Assembly (NCBI RefSeq): GCF_000090795.2
Contig: NW_003546302.1
Coordinates: forward strand, 62,523 to 88,894
Direction: 5' to 3'
From: Amphimedon queenslandica
Taxonomy: Eukaryota; Porifera; Demospongiae; Haplosclerida; Niphatidae
DNA: 26,372 nucleotides
In this document: positions 1 through 9,905 of the stretch, piece after piece
Position numbering within the stretch: the stretch's first letter is position 1
How the letters are laid out: the number at the start of each line of letters is the position of its first letter
The notes under the pieces: generated by a model
Database searches by the model: none
The model's input: the letters and a program-made list of their open reading frames with translations, nothing else
What the model was told of the DNA's origin: nothing
Program-made: the position numbers and the translations under genes

Positions 1-141
1 AATGCTTTGCTACATTTACAATAATAAGCCTCAGTACTGAGCAATAGTTCCTGGCTAACGTGCTATTTTCCTATTGTTACTTATTAGTGTAACACTGCAA
101 GTAATAGCTATGTAATATTGAGATTACATATTACTTTGACC

Positions 142-264
142 ATTATTACTATTACTATTACTATTACTTCCTGTTGCCAAAGATTCTATTACTATTACTA
201 TTACTATTACTTGGTGCCCTGTAATCGTTACTATTACAATTACTATTACATATTAATATTACCC
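142..264. repeat. ATTACT-type simple sequence repeat
   Basis: Three blocks of tandem ATT ACT (hexamer ATTACT) occupy about 142-168, 186-211 and 226-264, separated by short unique spacers. This is a microsatellite that appears broken by point changes and small insertions. It lies just past the C-terminal end of the minus-strand hAT remnant. No gene is seen in 1-259. Confidence 0.9.
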
Positions 265-413
265 CAGGCCTGGCCAGCAGGATAATTTGTAAAGTGCTGG
301 TTTCTTAAGTTTGTTTCTGTGCTTCATTTTGATTAAGGTCACCTGTGAAGAAAGGCGCTCCACTATTGCATTAAAGTGTGGGAGCGAGAGAAAAGACTTA
401 GCAAGTTTTGATA

Positions 414-575
414 TACCGTATAAGGTCTTATATTCTGTTGGTATAAAATTTCACGATTTTGTCCAGATTTCCTAAGTGTGCCACACCTCTTTTGTGGAAT
501 TTAATGCCGTGAATTGAATAAAAACGCTAAATTCGTGAAAATAATTTCCAGTAAAATGAAACCCCTTTACGGTAG
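414..575. mobile_element. Short TA-flanked MITE inserted in the hAT remnant
   Basis: The ends are TA-CCGTATAAGG (from 414) and CCTTTACGG-TA (to 575), forming short imperfect terminal inverted repeats flanked by TA. Internal TTTCACGA words occur near both ends in inverted orientation. Hydrophilic hAT coding sequence resembling the family is present on both sides (KFPNIVPFSDI to the right, SLPHFNAIVERL to the left), so this is an insertion into that gene. TA duplication suggests a Tc1/mariner-like mobiliser, but that is inference. A related element lies at 4737-4926. Confidence 0.65.
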
Positions 576-1578
576 TAGGAAATCTCCTTTCTCCAGATGT
601 ATTTACCATTTTCTCAACTTTCCCCAATTTTCACATTATTCCTGCTAGATAAAGACACTGGCAGATCAATGGCTTCCATGCATTCAAGCTCTCCCCACTT
701 GTCTTCAATTAGTCGTATGTCTGAAAATGGTACAATGTTAGGAAATTTAGAAGTGAGCTGAAAAATCTCAGTTGTTGATACTAAACTAACTGTCAGGATT
801 GAGAAAAGTGAGAGACATTAAAATATTGTCGTGAATTGGAAACTTGTTCCTTATTGGGGAGCATACTTCAATGAAGAAAAGTTGCACATGCTCCAAAGAA
901 CCTTAATCTTTAATTGCCTACTGAAAGAACGATTTACTGACAGAGTTATTAGAAGATTGGAAACATGCTCTACCATATTCATTGAAGTTAGTGGTAAAAA
1001 GTTTGAAGAACTTGGGTCCATGAAGTCCAGTGGTGTAGATCTAATGTATGTCGAAGTAAGATAGGAGCTCAGAAATGCCTTGTATGTTGATGCCAGGTAA
1101 TGAGAATGTCAGGTGTCTTGCTCTGAATTAACTTATTGCAGTTAGTAAATTTTGCTGAAATGAAGCTGAGAGTAAAGAAATTAAGTATGAAGATTAGGCT
1201 TTTCAATGCACCAACAATACTTTCCAGTGATAAAAGTCAATGCCTTGTTGCCTTTTGCTCAAAGTAGAGCTCCAATGCTGACCAATGTTGACTATTTAAG
1301 AATGCAATTACACATTGCTGCCATGAAAGCCTGCGAGTTTGGCTTGGCTTCAGAATTTTATGTGGCTCTGAATTGGTAAAGTCTTGAAACTTATTAAATT
1401 GAGCCAAATGCTTAGCACTATGCAAAAAAATGAAACTAAATATCACAGATGAAACTTTCAACTGCTCGTGGCAGCTTTTTGCATGAATGGGAGGCACATA
1501 AGTGTGCAGAGTGACACAGACATTTCATAATAAACAAATGAGAGATCTTTTCTTTTAGTAAACTGACAACAGAATAAT

Positions 1579-1934
1579 GGGTGCCAGAGGCGTACTTAGG
1601 GAGGTGGCTGAGGGGGCTTGAGCAACTCCCTCATGACTGGGCTTAGAAAAAAATTACTCCAATCCTGGACTCTTGCATCACTACCAAGCCTCTGAACAAA
1701 GTTATCTACCCCCCTGATCATGATTTCAGCAGTTTCCAGTGCTTTATGGAGCAATCAGAAGTACCAGTAACATGGCAGTATGCTTGAAATGATCTTGGCC
1801 CCACCAGTACTTGACAAAAATGCAGGGAAAGGCCGTTTTACTGCCGTAGAAGTGGGTGTGTCAAAAATTGCGGCATACTTCGCACAACCTCAGCACCCTT
1901 CTTTCCACATTCCTAAATATGACCCTGGGTGCCA
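1579..1934. mobile_element. hAT-type MITE with 8-bp target duplication
   Basis: The octamer GGGTGCCA occurs at 1579-1586 and again at 1927-1934. Between them is a 340-bp element (1587-1926) whose ends are imperfect inverted repeats: GAGGCGTACTTAGG on the left, and GGGTCATATTTAGG as the reverse complement of the right end. An 8-bp duplication is the hallmark of hAT transposition. Removing the element plus one octamer leaves the surrounding minus-strand hAT transposase in one continuous frame across the junction, which supports both the boundaries and the insertion. The interior has no coding capacity. Confidence 0.85.
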
Positions 1935-2530
1935 AACATGACATTCGTGGTATCAGATGCATAGCTGATGTTGTGCAATGGAATGGAAGCCTTATAAAAG
2001 TAAGGAAGTAATCTATCTGTCATAGTAGTAGCATTGAATTCATATACAATTGCGAGTTGCTTCTTTGATGATACATCGGTACTTTTGTGAATGATAATCA
2101 AAAATTTTGTATTTTTAAGGTGTTGACAAGTTTATCTTCACCTGTATCAGCAAGAACTTACTTCACAATACACCTTAACTTTGTATGCTTCCTTTTGAAT
2201 TGAGATGGAATCGTTGAATCATGGAAAATATCTTCAACTACGTCTGACAAGTGATCTGTAACTTGAAATGACAAATTATTCTTGACAATGAAAGCAGCCA
2301 CTTTCATATCTGCCCTTTTAACATCTTCATTGGAAGTAGATGCAATCATTGTGTAATTGATTCTGTTGCTTCAAGTACTGTCTTCTTTTCTATGTGCTTT
2401 CTTGTACTTCAATGTTCCTTTAGCTCTGATAGTCCAGCAGCTAGATCAGTCTTGCAACAGTTGCACTAGGCTTTTTATGGGCTGCTCTTGACTGGGTCCA
2501 ATCATTTTCTCCTTAGACTATCTTCATCCA

Positions 2531-3093
2531 TCAGCTTGTATTTGATGAGAGTTGTAACTGTGAAACCACAAAGGGTAGCTATACGAGTATATTGTTCTTT
2601 TATTTCCAGCAAAGTCCTCTACCGTAGAGCTCCAATTTTTTGTCAGTCACAAATTTTATCCAAATGCTACTTTCTCGTTCAAATTAAATTTCAGCACTAA
2701 AATTTTTCATTAAAAAAAATTGTTAGCTTGAAACCATACTTAATTAATCAATCAAATAATAATAAGGGCGATCATAAGCGAGCCCGACTCAGGCGAAGTC
2801 TCCCTCACTCTGTACGTCTGCATGTATGTATGTACATGCGTCTCCAGTCACGCCTATTCTGGTCACACCCATGTGTGCAGAATATTTATTTTAAAATCAA
2901 TAATCTAATACGGTACCATTCTAATAAAATATTTTCATTACTGTGGGTGTTGTTGCGATGAAATAGAAATGGCACCTCCTTAGCCAATCTTACTTGCAGC
3001 AACATAAGACTGATCTCTTGTCAAGACAATTTATCAGCAGAGTAAATTCAAGAAAACACTTAAATCTTCAAGTATTTAATTAATTATGGTTGA
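2531..3093. other. No recognisable gene (about 560 bp)
   Basis: A+T-rich sequence between the hAT remnant and the HIRAN-like remnant. It has short open frames only (for example 2728-2961, plus) with no family resemblance that I recognise, and a short TGTATGTATGTACATG run near 2823. It may hold the 5' end of the hAT element, but I found no terminal repeat. Confidence 0.5.
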
Positions 3094-3600
3094 ATGACAG
3101 AATATAAAAGCACTTCAACTGGCTCATCAAAGAAAAGAAAGTCTAAGAGTACTGTGCTTGAAAATATCACAGTAAAAATTAAATTATACTTATTAAAGTT
3201 ACAACTGAGAGTTTTCACTGCTAATAAAGATAGAAGAGCAAGCTATAATGTTTCCTTTCATTCATGCAAGTCACAAGTTCTCAGCTGCTCTGCATGTATA
3301 TCATTTAAGTTACAATTTGACAACAACAATGGCGACACACATTATCTATATATAGTTAGAGTTTTGAAGTCTGGCATTACTATAGGGCATCTGACCAAGA
3401 AGATCAGTTTCACCTGCTTTTTATTGATGAGAAAGGGAGGTTTGATTACCTACCAAGTCAATGGAGAATAATATTCCAGAGATTTACTCCAGAGAGGGTT
3501 GGAAATTCCTGTATAGTAATCATGGAAGGCAATGAATGTCTATTAGGAAAGCTGAAACTATTGCTTCAGGTTTGTGAGCATACTGTTGAGGACCATTGAA
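3094..3600 (+). pseudogene. Remnant of a HIRAN-like domain gene
   Basis: An open frame starts at 3094 and runs 125 codons. Its N-terminal half is basic and low in information (SSKKRKSKS). The C-terminal part, YIVRVLKSGITIGHLTKKIS, followed after a frameshift by QRGLEIPV and then IVIMEGNECLLGKLKLLL, has the order expected of a HIRAN-type fold as I know it from mobile-element-associated proteins of invertebrates: a residue run ending in GHL, a conserved gLEiPc segment and a terminal KLK.LL helix. HIRAN domains bind DNA ends or unusual DNA in helicase-type proteins. The frame is broken at least twice between 3440 and 3560. The same-strand protease remnant at 4030-4390 may have belonged to the same element. 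The domain call is tentative and the 125-codon start may not be the original one. Confidence 0.35.
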
Positions 3601-3730
3601 AAAGTTTAAACCTCATCACATAACCATTGTTGATCATGCATTTGATGGCTATTCTCATCCAGTAGCATGGTTAAACTGACTCTATGTGACAACAGCTACA
3701 TCACAGCCACACCAACTTTGCCCTAGCAAT
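3601..3730 (+). other. Possible linker between HIRAN-like and C48-like remnants
   Basis: The frame around VDHAFDGYSHPVAW (about 3632-3675) is open on the plus strand and could be decayed coding sequence joining the two flanking domains, but it has no family motif. The 239-bp MITE begins at 3731. Confidence 0.25.
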
Positions 3731-3969
3731 TGTGACCATAATTGACAAAAGGGCCCTTATGGCGGATTTTAAAATTGATCTTAATAATGGCAAATATCAA
3801 CCTGTGAGTGCTTTGTTAGACAATCATTGTTTCTAAAAGTTTCATGGTAACTTTTTGCATCCTGTGGAGTAATTTTATGATAAATGGGGATCAGGAAGTT
3901 GGATTTCTTAGGCTAGACAGACAAATTTCACTACATGCCATAAGGTACCTTTTGTCAATTATGGTCACA
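3731..3969 (+). mobile_element. 239-bp MITE, copy 1
   Basis: It starts TGTGACCATAATTGACAAAA and ends with the exact inverse, giving terminal inverted repeats of about 33 bp that continue inward as AGG(GC/TA)CCTTATGGC. Two more copies of exactly the same length occur at 6998-7236 and 9906-10144. The copy at 9906 is in reverse orientation and differs from this one at about 12 positions by eye. The element has no real coding capacity; the 62-codon frame starting at 3844 is a by-product of the repeat and recurs in copy 3. Flanks are A+T-rich and show no consistent target duplication. Confidence 0.9.
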
Positions 3970-4029
3970 ATTTTGAGTCACTTTAATGAATACAGAAGGC
4001 TTACTGACTACAATTCTTTAATTGCATCA

Positions 4030-4390
4030 TAACCTATATGTCTCGAATGATGTAGTAGAAATTTTACATGTATGTATAAATCATTTGGTGGTACTATCAA
4101 ACCTTTGATTCAAAAAATTTACGTTAAAAACACTCTCTACATGGCTGTTAATGATGAAGGAAAAAAATTTATCCAATCTGTATTTGATCAAGAATTAGAT
4201 ATTATAGTTGCTTAAGATGAACCTCAACAAGTTGATGGCTTAAACTGTAGTATTTTTGCAACTGCATTGCAAAACATCATTGCTGTAGAATGATTATATG
4301 TCACTCAGTCACAACTGTGACCCCATTTACTTAATTGTTTTGAGAAGTTCTGTTCCATGCTAATGCCATAATGGAAGATCATACTACCAC
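4030..4390 (+). pseudogene. Ulp1/C48-like cysteine protease domain remnant
   Basis: Read with frameshifts, this gives the C-terminal part of a Ulp1-like (peptidase C48) domain. VVEILHVCINHLVVLSNL near 4050-4102 corresponds to the strand carrying the catalytic histidine (families usually have H-W; here H-L). TLYMAVNDEGKKFIQSVFD (about 4130-4195) occupies the place of the catalytic Asp strand, with the Asp missing. QQVDGLNCSIFATAL near 4230-4268 carries the catalytic cysteine in its D-G-x-x-C context. QSQL*PHLLNCFEK (about 4305-4345) matches the tail usual in transposon-borne copies. Such proteases cleave ubiquitin-like conjugates and are often carried by eukaryotic DNA transposons. A stop lies between the Asp and Cys regions. 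The N-terminal half is absent or lost around the 239-bp MITE just upstream. Confidence 0.6.
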
Positions 4391-4736
4391 TTAACTATTC
4401 TATACATTATGTATAATTATATAGTTATAAATATTTTGACATTATGCCTGTACCATTATTATTATGACCATCATTAGACATACATGCATATATTATGTGT
4501 GTTAACAATCAAAGGAGTCATAAGGAAAGGAGAGAGAGAGGATGTGAGTTAGATACTAGAATTATTAGCATAGACTGCTACAGGGTTTGTGGATTGCATG
4601 CATTGTCGATATTACAATATATTTAATGTATACATAATGTGTTGCCCCGCATTCCCCTCCAACAATATTACCTCTAAACTTTACGCTTCTTATGATAAAA
4701 ACAACACTTATATGATTGATAACAATAATATAGATC
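4391..4736. other. A+T-rich spacer, no gene
   Basis: No coding resemblance on either strand. It contains a short GA run (about 4529-4541). The 68-codon plus frame beginning at 4589 is not conserved-looking and runs into the next MITE. Confidence 0.5.
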
Positions 4737-4926
4737 TACCGTATAACGCTTTATTTTGGCGATGTTGCTGTAAAATTGTAATTGGTAGTTTTTAATTTGG
4801 CCAATTTTGTTTACATGTGCATTTTTGAGCATGTGAATTAATGATTGGCGGTTTCAATTGGCAATTTTGCTTGCAAACTGCCAATCACTAAAATAAAACT
4901 CCGTCAAATTAAAGCGTGATATGGTA
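4737..4926. mobile_element. 190-bp TA-flanked MITE
   Basis: The left end TACCGTATAACGCTTTATTT and the reverse complement of the right end, TACCATATCACGCTTTAATT, form terminal inverted repeats of about 25 bp with a few mismatches. TA at 4737-4738 and 4925-4926 fits a TA duplication. An inner pair, TTGGCGG and CTGCCAA, adds a second inverted repeat. It has the same CCGTA terminus as the element at 414-575, so the two may share a mobiliser. Noncoding. Confidence 0.75.
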
Positions 4927-5054
4927 TTACGCATGTGCCCTGCTTTGTTATAGTTAAAATAATAGTACATGTAATGGTATTGATAAAAAATAACAGTAGA
5001 TACGTGTATAGATAATACAACAATAAGTACATACATGTTACCTAGTCAAGTTAA

Positions 5055-5356
5055 TGCAATGCAGGGCCATAGCCAGGAACTTGAAACAGGGGATTTGGTA
5101 ATTGTTGCGTGCTTTGCACGCAGCAAAAGTTTTCATAAAAATGGGCGTGGTTGCTATGCGTGGTCTTAATATACACATCTCAGCCATGTGTTGACTCAGC
5201 TAAAATGGCTATCTGTGCTTCTTGCTGTTGCCAAAATGCTAATCCTGCTTTTGCAGTTCTGTTCTTCATGACAGGAGCTAATCTAAAACTTTTTGCAGCT
5301 ACAACAGGGGGTTCATCCGAACCCCCCAAACCCCCCCTGGCTACGGGCCTGCAATG
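5055..5356. mobile_element. hAT-like MITE with G/C-rich inverted ends
   Basis: The left end CAGGGCCATAGCCAGG (from 5062) and the reverse complement of the right end, CAGGCCCGTAGCCAGG (to about 5351), form terminal inverted repeats. The heptamer TGCAATG flanks both sides (5055-5061 and 5350-5356), although it overlaps the last bases of the right repeat, so the exact duplication length is unsettled. The CAGGG..CGTAGCCAGG terminus is of the kind seen in hAT MITEs. The interior includes a GCGTGCTTTGCACGC hairpin near 5107-5121 and a G-run/C-run pair near 5310-5336. The 90-codon plus frame beginning at 5151 is a by-product of the repeat. The element abuts the C-terminal end of the pogo-like remnant. 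Confidence 0.75.
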
Positions 5357-6790
5357 TCATTGTGCCAAAATATCGACCATTTCTGCAGCTTTAAATTATG
5401 TTGATGATATTTCAGGGTTTTAAATTAAAATAATCAAACGATTAATCATCCATCTAGCACTAAGAGCTTTACAATACTTAATTTGAGGTCTACTGGGTCC
5501 AAGCTACGTGGTTGCTTGGAAGGTAATAACAATTTCAATTTCATTTTGTCTGAAAGTTTTCCTGCATACCAATATTGGAATTTTGAGCGTAGAAATTTCT
5601 TAGCTTTTTTGTTGCCACTTTGTGTTGTAGCCTGTTGGTTGTATTAGGTGGTACAAAAATGTACTTAATATGGTTATGCTGAACAAGTTTTAAAACATCT
5701 GTCGTTTGCCCATTGAATTCTTTGAGTATGAATAAAGAAAAATGCGTTTCAGGTAGACCAAGGTGATGTTTTTTTGCCTGTAGGTAAAAAAAGATTTCTT
5801 CCACATTGCATAGCACTGTCCTCTAATTGCAAGTAAAAATTATGTTTCAATTTTCTGGGAAAGTGACACTAGGTAATCATTAAGTTTTCTCCTGATGCAC
5901 GAACTGTATAGCAAGAAAAAGACAAGACAGGCTACCATCAAATACTTCCCATGGCCAAAACTTGGACTCTTTTGAAACCCTTTCTATCCTTGGTCCAATA
6001 TGAGATTGGGACGTAATTTATTCCTCTTTCATCCCAAATGACTACAAGAAAAGGAGGTATCTTGTCCATTTTAACAATATCTTTTGTAGCTAGCAGATAA
6101 TGCTCCTGAAAAGTATGAAAGTGTGGCTCAGTGATTTTGTATTTCCTTTTCGTTTTACAAATTGCATTTAGGGTAGAAAAATTATGATCAGCTTTTTCTA
6201 ACCGTGATAGTGCTTCTAATATATTCAAGTAACATTGGATCTACTTCTTCCACTAAGCCTTTTGCAGGTGCAATAACAATTGCAGAATTCACAATTCCTC
6301 TGACCTCTCTAATAGCAGCTATATATAGCCGCCATTCATTTGTTACTTCTGCAAACAGCAGCGATGGTCCTCCTCTTTGTTTCATTCTTATTCCTTAAAT
6401 TGGGTGATCATCATCCCTATCATGATGGCTCCATTTTCTCAACTTGATCATGGCCTCTTTGCATTCATTGGCTGAAGTATGTTGTATCCAAAAATTTAGT
6501 ATAAAAATGACGTACAGCAGCTTAGGTACCATTCTGCAAAGCATAACACGCTATTTTTGCCTCTTCTGATGGTAAATAAGCTCCTGTCTTGCGGCCGTCA
6601 GCATCAGATACAACAGAACCAGCTGTTTGAGTCAGTTCTCTGACACGCTTGTTTGCTGCTGCTATACTGGATAATGGTACATCTATTGACAAAGGACCAA
6701 CAGAAGAAGAGTGAGCTAACTCTTTGGGTCTGGAGCATCTAATGGAGCATTTGAGCGCTTAAAATAGCAATAGAGACACACATCGCAGGG
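5357..6790 (-). pseudogene. Decayed pogo-like (Tigger/CENP-B type) transposase
   Basis: On the minus strand, from 6790 down, the pieces follow the order of a pogo transposase. AAANKRVRELTQ (about 6620-6660) is followed by LPSEEAKIACYALQNG (6535-6585), a helix-turn-helix region, KQRGGPSLLFAE (6350-6385), IVIAPAKGLVEE (6240-6280), then FLVVIWDERGINYVPISYW (5995-6055), which holds the first catalytic Asp, and FILKEFNGQTTDVLKL and FVPPNTTNRLQH (5630-5730). The second catalytic Asp position reads K and the third is lost. ARWMI and KAAEMVDIL near the left end match the usual C-terminal tail. At least four frameshifts and several stops make it inactive. The protein would bind the element's terminal repeats and cut with a DDE/D RNase H fold. 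A C-x2-C pair upstream (about 6775-6800) may be an N-terminal finger. The start codon is not resolved. Confidence 0.8.
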
Positions 6791-6997
6791 TCCTGAGTCT
6801 GATAATACGGAAAATATTCAGAGCTGCACCATGCACATGAGAAAAAAATTCTTAAAAAAATTATTTCGTCACAAAAACAACAATGACGAATCCGACAAAA
6901 TTTTTCCCTTACACAAAGGCGCTACACTTCTTCGAACACTGGAAGTGTAGGAAATGATTTAGTTCTCCTAATGCTGTTATGGATACCCATAATAATT
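6791..6997. other. Noncoding spacer next to pogo remnant
   Basis: A+T-rich with poly-A runs and a short GACACTGG-like palindrome-poor region. It should contain the pogo 5' terminal repeat if that survives, but I could not recognise one. Confidence 0.35.
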
Positions 6998-7236
6998 TGT
7001 GACCAAATTTGACAAAAGGTACCTTATGGCGGATTTTAAAATTAATCAATAAAATGAAATATATCATCCCGTGAGTGCTCTATTGGACAAGCCTTGTGTC
7101 TAAAAGTTGCATAGTAACTTTTTGCATCTTGTAGAGTAATTTTATGATAAATAAAGCTCAGGAAGTTGGATTTTTTTGGCTATAAAGACAGATTTCACTA
7201 CCCGCCATAAGGTACCTTTTGTCAATTATGGTCACA
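6998..7236 (+). mobile_element. 239-bp MITE, copy 2
   Basis: Same orientation and exact length as the copy at 3731-3969. The left end is TGTGACCAAATTTGACAAAA (diverged from the consensus at two positions) and the right end is a perfect TTTTGTCAATTATGGTCACA. The interior aligns throughout (CCTTATGGCGGATTTTAAAA near the left, TTTTTGCATC in the middle, GCCATAAGGTACC near the right). More point changes than between copies 1 and 3 suggest a separate, older insertion. Confidence 0.88.
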
Positions 7237-8794
7237 TTTGCTTACTTCTCTTACATTCATACTTCAAAAGTGCTGTAACTTTCATGTGCCAAGTTTAAGC
7301 AAAGTATGCCAATGTGAATATAATTTCTTCAATAAGAATTGTTTGACTTTGACTTTTGTGCAAATTATTTACAGACTAAATGGAACCTATAGAGCCTTTA
7401 CCTAGGCTTAGGAAAGGGTAGTCTATATGTCCTGCTAGTTTCAATCTTAATGGAGCAAATACAGCTGTAAAAAAATGCTGTAAAATTGGTTACAATTAGG
7501 CGACCTGAAATCCTCGATATAAAAGAGTTGTTCTCCACATTTAACCATTACACAGATAGGACGAACTATCCTCCTTGCTATTATCAAGAAAAAGCTTTAC
7601 CTGTGCTTTCATTAGGAGATACATATGTACTTGCTCAGCCAACATCTTCACTTTTGAGCCATAAAGCAACTTTGATTTTTATGCAAATCATACACAGGGG
7701 TGCTAGGCTTTTGCAAAATGGTCTTTTACAGTACTTACCTTTGCTTAATACATTGTGAGACTCCTCAGTTGCTGGGTCTTATTTTATTCAGGTAATTTCC
7801 CTTAATAGCTGCTATGTCTCTCAAAAATTGCCTACTTATCAGCTTATTAGCTAAACGTGGTTCAAATTTGGAACAATTTTAGTTATATTTATTAGCCATT
7901 GGCAATGAATATCAATTTATCATTGACGTATCAGGAAGTGAAGCCATAGAGGACCTGTTCACAACTGTGTAGTGCCTTAACACAAAAATTTGCTGCTATA
8001 TGGTACTTAATCTCATTGTGTAAGACAGTTTGGTCTTGTCCAGCAGAATGTTTAGAATTTTGTACTACAGTTTTTAATTATCTTTATATGTATAGATTCT
8101 GTCAATGTTTTTTTACACAAGACTTTATTAAGTTGTTCTTTTTCCCTACTCATAATTTTGTGTAACAAAGGCTACATCAAATAAAGTCTGTCACTTAATC
8201 AACTTCAAGAAGTGATCTGAAAAGCCTTCCTAATTCTTCCTTAATAGCCTCCTCAAAAGGGAAAATGTTGCCCTTAGCCTTCATTTAAGAACTTCTAGTC
8301 TCTTTTTTAGGAATAGTTTACATATGATGCATTGTCAATTATTTATCTTGTTTTTGCTTGTCATTTTTGTTTATGCTCTATCTCAATTATTTGTTCAACT
8401 TTTATCACTATCTATTATCGCTTAGTTTGTGACCCGATGTGAGAAAGCCAGGCCATCTCCAGGCATTATCAATTACAGATATGGCTTCCCAATGTTGTGA
8501 CAGTGGTACCTTATCAAAACTGAGATTTTATCAAAAATGTATTGAAAAATTTTTTTTAATTTCATACCAAGTTTGACTATAAATAAGATAAAAGAGGTGA
8601 TTGACAGACCTTTTTCTTGTTGTGCACCAGGTACAGAATGGAATATTAAGATAAAAATGGCTGTAACTCAATTACATCTATTTATACTTTTTCATAAATA
8701 GTCATAACTTGAACCAGATGTGTTGAATGACATGGGAAAACACTAAAAGGAAGTTAAAACTGTGATAAATTCGGAAGAACATAAAACTTGTTTT
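7237..8794. other. Unassigned 1.56 kb, one unrecognised 90-codon frame
   Basis: The longest frame runs 7486-7758 (plus, 90 codons, MVTIRRPEILDIKELF...). I recognise no family, and it has no neighbours to suggest a job. On the minus strand around 8210-8290 a short segment reads KAKGNIFPFEEAIKEELGRL, which looks like coding sequence (amphipathic, charged) but is too short to assign. A TTATTTACAG tract before 7375 could be a splice acceptor. I would treat the region as unresolved: decayed repeat or a host exon are both possible. Confidence 0.3.
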
Positions 8795-9519
8795 TTAAAG
8801 GGTAACTCAACCCAAAAACTTTTTCGCAGAAATAAGTTGGTAATAAAGAAAAAATCATAGGAAAAATAAGTAAAATTATCAAAAAGTACTGTTTCCATAC
8901 TAAATCTTGGGTCAAAAGTTGCAATTTCTTGCTTTGCAGCCATTTTGTCAAAATCACTTCCGGTTGTGGGCGTGGTCACACGATGACGTACATGGGGGAA
9001 CATTAGCAAGTTTCTGCATTGAAATATTAGCAACTTCAAGGCTGGCAATCTCAGCTATGCGTGCAAGAAAGCAGTTAAGAGGTATTTTTCAAGTGTTAAG
9101 AGCTAAACCGAGCTAGTATATACAGTCAAAATTTAAATTTTTTCAAATTAATTTTTTTACAAATATATTGATTTTTTTACCAGTATTAATGTTTGTAGTT
9201 AGCTTTAGATTAGTCCTATACAGTCCACTTCATTAAAATTGCTTTCTTTCATGCATAGCTGAGACATCCAACCTTGAAGTTGCTAATATTTCAATGCAGA
9301 AACTTGCTATTGTTCCCCCCTGTACGTCATCGTGTGACCACGCCCACAACCGGAAGTTATTTTGACAAAATGGCTGCAAGGCAAGAAATTGCAACTTTTG
9401 ACCCAAGATTTAGTATGGAAACAGTACTTTTTGATAATTTTACTTATTTTTCCTATGATTTTTTCTGTATTACCAACTTATTTCTGCAAAAAAAGTTTTT
9501 GGGTTGAGTTACCTTTTAA
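8795..9519. mobile_element. 717-bp foldback element with TTAA target sites
   Basis: Two long inverted arms, about 8799-9078 and 9238-9515, are near-exact reverse complements, around a 160-bp A+T-rich spacer. The ends AGGGTAACTC (left) and AAGGTAACTC (reverse complement of the right end) are flanked by TTAA at 8795-8798 and 9516-9519. TTAA duplication is the signature of piggyBac- and Kolobok-type elements. No transposase is present, so it is non-autonomous. The arms carry a G/C-rich patch reading CTTCCGGTTGTGGGCGTGGT then CACACGATGACGT. The frames 8743-9048 (minus) and 9274-9507 (plus) give nearly the same peptide simply because they lie on opposite arms. Confidence 0.85.
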
Positions 9520-9905
9520 ATATTATAGCCTCATCTTGTCATATTGGGTCACATTTTATGTCATTACTGTTACCGACTTTGCAATCCATACGAAGCTCAT
9601 ACACATGTAGTACTGTAAATGAAGAGTTGGAAAGTAATCTTGGAATGCATTAGGAAACAACGTGCTGACAGTCACAAGGTAAGCATAGAGAGCGTACAAT
9701 AATATTATGGATAGGGTAGGAAAAGAACAAATTATTTTACAAAATCACTATTGTAAGCTCTTGCCATCAATTTTTTTGAGAAATACCATTCAATAAACAA
9801 GAGGGAATGAAATAAAAATAAGTGGGTTATAATTTGGATACAGTTGTAAAAAAGGATTGAGCTTAATAACTGGCAAGTTAAAAAGTATTTAATTTTATTA
9901 TTAAA
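9520..9905. other. A+T-rich spacer, no gene
   Basis: I find no coding resemblance, inverted repeat or RNA gene here. The minus frame from 9732 runs out of the neighbouring MITE and is a by-product of it. Confidence 0.5.

Larger units (their letters stand above)
260..2530 (-). pseudogene. Decayed hAT-superfamily transposase, split by two MITEs
   Basis: Read on the minus strand across stops and frameshifts, this stretch gives a hAT transposase from N- to C-terminus. In order: a C..C...H...KH BED-like zinc finger near 2380-2465, the frame with DHLSDVVEDIF near 2190-2320, STDVSSKKQLAIV and SDTTNVMFG near 1935-2100, then CLCHSAHLCAS near 1456-1530, PHKILKPSQTRRLSWQQC near 1290-1370 (the family normally has W where TRR has its second R), KFPNIVPFSDI near 715-750, and SLPHFNAIVERLSSQV near 335-395, the C-terminal dimerisation segment. 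The protein would have cut and pasted its own element in the nucleus. Stops, frameshifts and two inserted elements (414-575 and 1579-1934) show it is dead. The start codon is not identifiable. The hAT family is clear to me; the exact subfamily is not. Plus-strand frames inside it, such as 831-1064, are antisense shadows. Confidence 0.8.

Noticed and set aside
831..1064. 77-codon plus-strand frame
   Set aside because: It lies antisense to clear hAT transposase coding sequence on the minus strand; no family resemblance of its own.
3844..4032. 62-codon frame whose peptide recurs at 9732-10031
   Set aside because: Both frames lie in copies of the same 239-bp MITE; the peptide similarity is repeat homology, not a conserved gene.
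5151..5423. 90-codon Cys-rich plus-strand frame
   Set aside because: It runs through the interior and right terminal repeat of a MITE, then into antisense pogo sequence.
8743..9507. Two frames giving almost the same peptide on opposite strands
   Set aside because: They are the two arms of one foldback element; there is no sign of selection on the peptide.
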